Shown here in pieces: positions 7,755 to 11,611 of a stretch of 11,611 nucleotides of DNA (position 1 is the first letter of the stretch; every line of letters begins with the position of its first letter). The position numbers were made by a program, and so were the translations under genes. Source of the DNA: Marvinbryantia sp. (GTDB lineage: Bacteria > Bacillota > Clostridia > Lachnospirales > Lachnospiraceae). The stretch lies in contig JAEDFS010000056.1 in the NCBI GenBank assembly GCA_016297895.1, forward strand, positions 1-11,611. Direction: 5' to 3'. The notes beneath the pieces were generated by a model. That model was not told where the DNA came from. It made no database searches and was given only the letters and a program-made list of their open reading frames with translations.

Positions 7755-8042
7755 TCATGTTCCTTTCATCATTTGAACAAGAGAACGTACTTTTTCAATA
7801 CGGGCAATCTCTTCAGGAGATTTGCCCTGTTTTAATACATCAAGAATCAGATTGGTTTCTTCTTTGGAAAAAGAATTGCCTCCTGACTTCGATTTTGAGG
7901 CTGCTGCCATGAGAAATGGCAGCAGCTCTTTTTGTGATTTGCCCTTTCCCTGTTCCGCCAGGGACAACAGCATCTGAAGCTTTGCCGCATCGATATTCTT
8001 CAACGAGGGATCCGAAGTCCAGTCCTGTTTGTTTGATTCCAC
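7755..8042 (-). CDS. Small helical protein of unknown function, second gene of a sigma-E-like unit
   Basis: I do not recognise a named family. The protein is 95 residues from GTG 8042, which follows a strong AAGGAGG; upstream codons in the frame (to 8078) lie before that site and inside the neighbour. It is soluble and rich in Lys, Ser and Glu. Likely helices lie at about 18-31 (AAKLQMLLSLAEQ), 36-48, 58-71 and 76-93, with a flexible Ser/Gly/Lys linker at 49-57. It has no signal peptide, cysteine or membrane segment. It starts 14 bases after the stop of the upstream gene and shares short motifs with it (AKLQxxxSL and IL-x2-L with an L-x-Q-x2-K end), so the two may be old duplicates. A sigma-E-type promoter upstream suggests expression in the mother cell during sporulation. 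Confidence 0.8.
   Translation of the reverse strand: MESNKQDWTSDPSLKNIDAAKLQMLLSLAEQGKGKSQKELLPFLMAAASKSKSGGNSFSKEETNLILDVLKQGKSPEEIARIEKVRSLVQMMKGT
7898..7933 (+). terminator. Rho-independent terminator of the yicC-cinA operon, inside the opposing gene
   Basis: A perfect 11-base-pair stem (7900-7910 with 7916-7926), a GAGAA loop and five T residues (7929-7933) form a standard plus-strand terminator about 150-180 bases past the cinA stop. It lies wholly within the coding sequence of the leftward 7755-8042 gene, across its codons 37-49. The minus strand has no T-run after the hairpin, so it should act only on rightward transcripts. Confidence 0.75.
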
Positions 8043-8056
8043 GATTATTCCTCCTT

Positions 8057-8395
8057 TTATGACAGCAGGTCCTTGCATTCCTGATACATTTTCAGCGTCT
8101 GGAACAGATTCAGAGCCCGATCCATAGTCTGACGCTGTTCGGCGGTGGCGTAGCTGCGAAGCTCATTTAATATTTCTTCCGGATCTTCATGCTCCCCATG
8201 ATCAGAACAGGCAGATAAGGGGCTGTTATAATAAGTAAGCATGTTGTTGATTTCCATACATTTTATATAAAGAGAAAAAGTTTTCTGAAGCTTTGCCGGA
8301 AAATAAGGAATGGCAGCTTTTACCATCTGAAGACCATTTCCGTCTGCAATCCGGTCTACTGCAGTGAGGGGAATCCTGTCGGAGTCTTCCATCAT
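8057..8395 (-). CDS. Small protein of unknown function, first gene of a sigma-E-like unit
   Basis: I do not recognise a named family. From ATG 8395 the protein has 112 residues (ATG 8392, 111 residues, is equally good; AGAGGA precedes both). The frame stays open to 8521, but the sigma-E-like promoter at 8420-8448 lies inside that extension, so the longer start is unlikely. Predicted helices cover about 21-32, 34-52 (AKLQKTFSLYIKCMEI), 70-82 and 84-108, with a loop rich in Ser, His, Asp and Glu at 58-72. Three cysteines (46, 63, 107) are present; there is no signal peptide or membrane segment. The gene ends 14 bases before the related-looking 95-residue gene, whose ribosome binding site almost touches this stop codon, so the pair is probably one transcript. 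Confidence 0.82.
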   Translation of the reverse strand: MMEDSDRIPLTAVDRIADGNGLQMVKAAIPYFPAKLQKTFSLYIKCMEINNMLTYYNSPLSACSDHGEHEDPEEILNELRSYATAEQRQTMDRALNLFQTLKMYQECKDLLS

Positions 8396-8419
8396 ACAGT
8401 CCTCTTTCATTTTTTTAGA

Positions 8420-8448
8420 AATATATGCGGGGGATGGAAAGAATATGA
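8420..8448 (-). promoter_or_regulatory. Sigma-E-type (sporulation mother-cell) promoter for the two-gene unit
   Basis: On the minus strand TCATATT (8442-8448), a 14-base spacer and CATATATT (8420-8427) are present. The Bacillus sigma-E consensus is about KMATATT, 14-15 bases, CATACAHT: the -35 matches at all seven positions and the -10 at seven of eight. The start point would fall near 8413, leaving a leader of about 20 bases that contains the AGAGGA site. This was found by eye without statistical scoring. Confidence 0.6.
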
Positions 8449-8487
8449 GGATGCAGTCATAAAATATAGGAAAAAAGAGGCGATGGT

Positions 8488-8640
8488 ATGAAAGAGCATC
8501 TGGTAATCGAAGGAAATGCATTTTATGAAATGGATGAGGAGTGTATGAGAGAGCACAGAAGACAGAAGGAGAAGGCAGAAAGACCTGCCGGAGATCATGA
8601 GGGAAAAATACAGAAAAACCATAGAAAAGGGGCCTCGTAA
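8488..8640 (+). CDS. 50-residue charged small protein of unknown function
   Basis: ATG 8488 follows AAAAAAGAGG and opens 50 codons ending at TAA 8638-8640. The product starts MKEHLVIEGNAFYEMDEECM and ends in a Lys/Arg/Glu-rich, probably disordered or helical tail; one Cys is present. The non-random N-terminus with a good upstream site argues for a real gene, although I cannot name it. I saw no convincing vegetative promoter; CATAAAATA (8458-8466) resembles a sigma-K -10 element but has no matching -35. Its last codons form one arm of the terminator of the opposing gene. It is divergent from the sigma-E-like unit. Confidence 0.6.
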   Translation: MKEHLVIEGNAFYEMDEECMREHRRQKEKAERPAGDHEGKIQKNHRKGAS

Positions 8641-8647
8641 GAGGCCC
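8624..8647 (-). terminator. Rho-independent terminator of the cysteine-rich gene
   Basis: The stem GGGCCTC (8630-8636) with GAGGCCC (8641-8647) around a four-base loop is perfect. Read leftwards it is followed by CCTTTTC, with a second T-run further on. It lies about 40 bases after the stop of the 8685-8927 gene. The rightward side has no T-run, so it should stop leftward transcripts only. The stop codon of the opposing 50-residue gene sits in the loop. Confidence 0.75.
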
Positions 8648-8684
8648 TTACAGGAAACGGCTGTGCCGCTTCGGGTGAAGAGAT

Positions 8685-8927
8685 CTAGCAGAAACCGTCG
8701 CCGCAGCAGAACAGCAGGATCAGGATAATGATCCAGCAATTGTTTCCGTTGTTATTGCAGCATCCGTTGTTGCCTAAGAAGGTACCGTTACCGCAGATAC
8801 TTAAAAGAATAAGAATCCAGATGATGCTGCAGCAGCAGTTGTCTCCGCCAAAAATCGATCTTCCGCAATTGCTGTCACATCCGTTGTCGCATCCGCATCC
8901 GCAGTTTGTTGCTGTTAAGTCACTCAT
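8685..8927 (-). CDS. Cysteine-rich small protein with two hydrophobic repeats, possible spore-coat type protein
   Basis: The 80-residue protein has 15 cysteines (9, 11, 13, 17, 21, 31-33, 45, 56, 57, 64, 74, 75, 80) and is very rich in Gly and Asn. The Cys-rich N-terminal 33 residues (NCGCGCDNGCDSNC) are followed by two similar units: WILILLSICGNGTF (37-50) and WIIILILLFCCGDGF (65-79), separated by an Asn/Gly/Cys linker. The hydrophobic stretches are short for full membrane spans. GGAGG precedes the ATG and a strong terminator follows, so this is an expressed single gene. Similar small Cys/Gly proteins are common in clostridia, sometimes labelled chorion-like high-cysteine proteins, and the layout recalls YjcZ-type sporulation proteins; exact function is unknown. 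A sigma-K-like site upstream suggests late mother-cell expression. Confidence 0.8.
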   Translation of the reverse strand: MSDLTATNCGCGCDNGCDSNCGRSIFGGDNCCCSIIWILILLSICGNGTFLGNNGCCNNNGNNCWIIILILLFCCGDGFC

Positions 8928-8958
8928 GATAAATCCTCCATGATTTTTCTTTACACTG

Positions 8959-8985
8959 TAATCTATGCGAAGAAAGAAAATGTGT
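8959..8985 (-). promoter_or_regulatory. Possible sigma-K-type promoter for the cysteine-rich gene
   Basis: On the minus strand AC (8984-8985), a 16-base spacer and CATAGATTA (8959-8967) match the Bacillus sigma-K pattern AC, 16-17 bases, CATAnnnTA. The -10 is also one mismatch from sigma-E, but no sigma-E -35 is present. The site overlaps the stop codon of the upstream protease gene. The consensus is short, so chance occurrence is possible; the position 30-40 bases ahead of a single gene is what supports it. Confidence 0.4.
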
Positions 8986-10706
8986 TACATCAGAGACTGA
9001 AAGATTCCGTAAATATTCAGGGTTCCGTATCCCCATTCCCGGTTGGGGTACTCAAGATCAGGCTGTCTTTGGGCACCTCTGGTAAGATAGTTTTTTACAG
9101 AACGGTTGCTGAGGATCCCGGAAGACAGGGCGGGACGGTCCATGCCCCAGTTGATCAGAAGTGCAATAGCACCTGCGGTAATGGCAGCAGCGGCAGAGGA
9201 ACCTGTGTTTCGGGTATAGGAGGATAGCAGAGGCAGAGTGTGGGTACCGGTGGAGACAGGGCCGTATACATCCACTCCCGGAGCGGCAAGATCGGGTTTA
9301 ATCGAACTGTCTCTGGTAAATCCGCGGCTGGAATGGATATAGAGGCTTCCGGTGTAAGCACTGTATGTGCTGACTGTAATGACTGATTGAGCAGCCGAAG
9401 GAGCTGTCAGGGTAGTAAAAGGATCCGGCTGCAGAAATACCGTATTGGGAGAGATCAGACCGGTAACAGGAAGCCACATGTGATAGGCTCCGGCAGGGCT
9501 GGTTCCGCTGGAAAGAGAAAGACGCCAGATTCCGGGGGTGGGATTCAGAAAACGAAGCTGGATCAGCTGTCCGCCGGAGGCATATTCCGCCACTTCATAT
9601 CGGATCTCCAATATGGTCCGTTCCGCCAGGAAGGGATAGGTATTGATGAGGCCCTGACGTGCAGATACAGCCGGAATGGATTCACCGAGAGGAGAAGTGA
9701 CGGAAACACTGTAAAGATTGGGGGAGTCGGCCCAGACTTCCATTGTGAATCCCCGATCGGCTTCATCGACGAGAATTTCGGTGTAAGATGTATCATAAGC
9801 TTCGGCAGATCTGCTGTAGAAATGGTGTCCCATTCCTGCTTCATTTCCGGCAGCAACTGCGCAGAAGCATCCCTGATAGTCCACGAAATAATTGAGAAGA
9901 CGGTCCAGGGGCGTGGTGCCGTTATGATCTCCCTGATTGGTTCCAAGTCCGATGCAGATGACAAGGGGCAGCCCGGAGGTGACAGACAGGGATACCAGAT
10001 AACGAAGTCCCATCATGATGTCCGTTTCCTGATAAACGGTGGCACCTTCCCGAATCAGAAAATAATCGGTAAGGTATTGCTTGGCAGGTTTTAGTTTTAC
10101 CATTGCAATCATGCTTTCCGGTGCAGCACCGGTAAAACCGGCGTCGGCAGAGGAACTTCCTGCAGCCACACCTGCCAGAAAGGTGCCGTGACCGTTGGTG
10201 TCTGTGGTCGGTACCGCTGACAGGGGGGATTCAGACCGGAGTGCCATATCGATTTCTTCCCTGGTAAAGGCCGTTCCGTAGTTCAGATCAAAAGGCGGAT
10301 GATCGGAGGGAATCGTCTGATCCCAGATTCCGAGGATTCTCGTCCGTCCATCCGGGAAACGGAAATCCGTTCGTGTATAATCGATTCCCGTATCGATAAA
10401 TCCAAGCAGAACGCCGTCCCCTTTGTAGGCAAGATTTGGCTGTGCCTGAAAACGGAGAATGCCGGACACTTCCAGGCTGGTGGTATCGAGAAGGGCGAAG
10501 AGACTGGGAAAAAAGGAATAGCTTAAGTTTTCCCAGCGAGTTCTTCCGTTTATGGGGATATGGACCATGCCCAGTCTTCCGCCGAAGACCTGGGCTCCAA
10601 GGGATTGGAAACGTTCGAAAAAATCTTCGTCGGTAGAGGGCAGGGGGACGATAAGGTCCGCAAATTCATTGGAATAGATCATATTCTGAATGGAAACATC
10701 ACTCAT
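8985..10706 (-). CDS. S8 family subtilase, Csp-like (possible spore germination protease)
   Basis: The 573-residue subtilase has all catalytic residues: Asp105 (FIDTGIDYT), His173 (NGHGTFLAG), oxyanion Asn288 (AAGNEAG) and Ser504 (TGSSAAAAITAGA). The usual GTS around the nucleophile is GSS. Residues 1 to about 85 look like a prodomain, and about 300-440 form a beta-rich insertion between the Asn and Ser motifs, as in the jelly-roll of clostridial CspB. There is no signal peptide. In clostridia, CspB-type proteases cleave pro-SleC so that cortex hydrolysis starts during germination, while some paralogs (CspA, CspC) are inactive; this copy looks active. AAGGTA precedes ATG 10706. The downstream cysteine-rich gene and the divergent second subtilase make a spore context plausible. 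SleC itself is not in the window, so the substrate is unproven. Confidence 0.85.
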   Translation of the reverse strand: MSDVSIQNMIYSNEFADLIVPLPSTDEDFFERFQSLGAQVFGGRLGMVHIPINGRTRWENLSYSFFPSLFALLDTTSLEVSGILRFQAQPNLAYKGDGVLLGFIDTGIDYTRTDFRFPDGRTRILGIWDQTIPSDHPPFDLNYGTAFTREEIDMALRSESPLSAVPTTDTNGHGTFLAGVAAGSSSADAGFTGAAPESMIAMVKLKPAKQYLTDYFLIREGATVYQETDIMMGLRYLVSLSVTSGLPLVICIGLGTNQGDHNGTTPLDRLLNYFVDYQGCFCAVAAGNEAGMGHHFYSRSAEAYDTSYTEILVDEADRGFTMEVWADSPNLYSVSVTSPLGESIPAVSARQGLINTYPFLAERTILEIRYEVAEYASGGQLIQLRFLNPTPGIWRLSLSSGTSPAGAYHMWLPVTGLISPNTVFLQPDPFTTLTAPSAAQSVITVSTYSAYTGSLYIHSSRGFTRDSSIKPDLAAPGVDVYGPVSTGTHTLPLLSSYTRNTGSSAAAAITAGAIALLINWGMDRPALSSGILSNRSVKNYLTRGAQRQPDLEYPNREWGYGTLNIYGIFQSLM

Positions 10707-10731
10707 AGGATACCTTATTTGTCTTTTTCAT

Positions 10732-10762
10732 TAGTATAGGATGGAGAGCCCGGATGAGTTCC
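10732..10762 (-). promoter_or_regulatory. Weak candidate promoter for the Csp-like protease (possibly sigma-G)
   Basis: On the minus strand TATACTA (10732-10738) is one base from the sigma-G -10 CATACTA and stands about 25 bases before the ATG. With an 18-base spacer the -35 would be GGAACT, matching TGAATA at only three positions. It could equally be a poor vegetative -10. It is listed because no better site is seen in the 96-base divergent gap (10707-10802). Confidence 0.25.
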
Positions 10763-10802
10763 CTCATATTTTATAGAAAGAAGAGTTTCGGAGAAAAAGA
10801 AT

Positions 10803-11611
10803 ATGAATCGGGCAAGAAGTATTTTACAGGCAGAACAGGCGTGGAAGCAGGGGAGATTTGGTCAGAACATTGCAGCAGCTGTGCTGGATACCGGGGCTTA
10901 TCCTCATCCCGATTACAGAAAACGGGTGATCTGTTTTCGGGATTTTATCAACGGACGCAGTGAAATGTATGATGATTACGGACATGGTACCCATGTGACA
11001 GGAATCCTGGGCGGTAACGGCAGTATGGATCCTGATTGTACGGGAATTGCACCGGAGGTAAAAATCGTGAGCCTGAAGGTACTGGATCGAAATGGTAATG
11101 GCAGGAGAGAAGATGTGATACAGGGAATCCGATGGGTACTTAAAAACAGAATAGAATATGGGATACGGATCATGAATATCTCGGTAGGAACAGTGAAGGA
11201 TGGAGATAAAGAGGATGAGATACTGGTGCGTATGGCAGAAGAAGCATGGAATGCAGGAATCGTTGTGGTAGCGGCAGCCGGCAATATGGGTCCGAGACCC
11301 TATACGATCACTGCTCCGGGAATCAGCCCCAGGATCATCACGGTGGGTTCTTCGGATGAAATGGAGACCAGTAATTCCGGAAGAGGACCTACCAGAGACT
11401 GCGTCTGTAAGCCGGATATCGTAGCTCCCGGTGCCGGCATTTTATCCTGCAGCAACCGATATCAGAAAAAAGGCGGATATTACTGCAGAAAAAGCGGTAC
11501 CTCTATGGCTACTCCTATGGTATCGGGGGCGGTGGCGCTTCTTCTGTGCCGGGAACCCTGGATCACGAATGTGGAAGTAAAAATGCGGCTGTGGGAATCG
11601 GCAGTGGATCT
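10803..11611 (+). CDS. S8 family subtilisin-like serine protease (partial, C-terminus off the right edge)
   Basis: The frame is open from ATG 10803 (GGAGAAAAAG just upstream) through 269 codons to the window edge. It is a compact subtilase with an intact triad: Asp29 (AVLDTGAYPHPD), His61 (DDYGHGTHVTG), oxyanion Asn161 (AAAGNMGP) and Ser234 (SGTSMATPMVSGA). The catalytic Asp comes after only 28 residues, so signal peptide and full prodomain are both absent; this points to a cytoplasmic enzyme like Bacillus AprX or other intracellular subtilisins. At least seven cysteines fit a reducing location. Most of the catalytic domain is present; only its last helices and any C-terminal extension are missing. 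It diverges from the Csp-like gene and has a standard GTSMATP motif, so the two are not recent duplicates. Confidence 0.9.
   Translation, partial: MNRARSILQAEQAWKQGRFGQNIAAAVLDTGAYPHPDYRKRVICFRDFINGRSEMYDDYGHGTHVTGILGGNGSMDPDCTGIAPEVKIVSLKVLDRNGNGRREDVIQGIRWVLKNRIEYGIRIMNISVGTVKDGDKEDEILVRMAEEAWNAGIVVVAAAGNMGPRPYTITAPGISPRIITVGSSDEMETSNSGRGPTRDCVCKPDIVAPGAGILSCSNRYQKKGGYYCRKSGTSMATPMVSGAVALLLCREPWITNVEVKMRLWESAVD

Noticed and set aside
8458..8466. CATAAAATA as a sigma-K or sigma-E -10 for the 50-residue gene
   Set aside because: No AC or KMATATT-like -35 at the required distance, and TAAAAT lacks a vegetative -35 as well.
8396..8521. N-terminal extension of the 112-residue gene (start at 8521)
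   Set aside because: It contains the sigma-E-like promoter and is antisense to the neighbouring small gene; good ribosome binding sites precede ATG 8395/8392 instead.
8407..8739. Leftward hydrophobic 110-codon frame resembling a membrane protein
   Set aside because: It is antisense to the 50-residue gene and runs through the terminator and the sigma-E-like site; hydrophobicity arises from complementing Lys/Glu-rich codons and no ribosome binding site is present.
8728..8943. Rightward Gln/Pro-rich 71-codon frame
   Set aside because: It is the complement of the Cys/Gly/Asn repeats of the cysteine-rich gene and has no initiation signals.
8951..8961. TTACACTGTAA inverted repeat as an operator
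   Set aside because: Five-base arms are too short to be distinguished from chance, and no matching second copy was seen.
9387..10094. Open frame of 235 codons on the plus strand
   Set aside because: It lies wholly antisense to the Csp-like protease, has no clear ribosome binding site, and gives a low-complexity Gly/Arg/Ser product with no known motif.

Overview
The window looks like chromosomal DNA of a spore-forming Firmicute, most probably a Lachnospiraceae-type clostridium. Three things suggest this. The block yicC(yloC)-remA-gmk-rpoZ is a Firmicute signature. Nearly every gene has a strong GGAGG-type ribosome binding site and many purine-rich codons. The right half carries small proteins, promoter-like sites and Csp-type subtilases that fit endospore biology. 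No tRNA, rRNA, CRISPR array, insertion sequence or prophage gene is visible.

Left part (1-7751). A partial rqcH gene (ribosome quality control; C-terminus off the left edge) is transcribed leftwards. A divergent vegetative promoter pair separates it from a tightly packed rightward cluster: yicC, remA, gmk, rpoZ, a six-helix DUF308 membrane protein, rimO, pgsA and cinA. Gaps range from 37 bases to overlaps of 11 and 17 bases, so this is probably one operon starting at a TTGACT-17-TATAAT promoter. It combines RNA turnover, a biofilm/matrix DNA-binding regulator, GMP phosphorylation, an RNA polymerase subunit, ribosomal protein S12 modification, phospholipid synthesis and NMN/nucleotide housekeeping. 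The only good terminator for it lies about 150-180 bases past cinA, inside the gene on the opposite strand.

Middle part (7755-8927). Two small unidentified leftward genes form a unit behind a site that closely matches a sporulation sigma-E promoter. Their products share short collinear motifs and may be distant paralogs. A 50-codon rightward gene lies beside them. A leftward 80-residue protein with 15 cysteines and two similar hydrophobic segments follows, with a sigma-K-like site upstream and a clear terminator downstream.

Right part (8985-11611). Two subtilisin-family (S8) genes diverge from about 10750. The leftward one is a 573-residue Csp-like protease with an intact catalytic triad and a probable jelly-roll insertion, so a spore germination role is plausible. 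The rightward one is a compact, apparently cytoplasmic subtilase with an intact triad, cut by the right edge. I infer that 7755-10706 is a sporulation/germination neighbourhood abutting a housekeeping operon. The unidentified sigma-E-like pair and the cysteine-rich protein are the least described parts.
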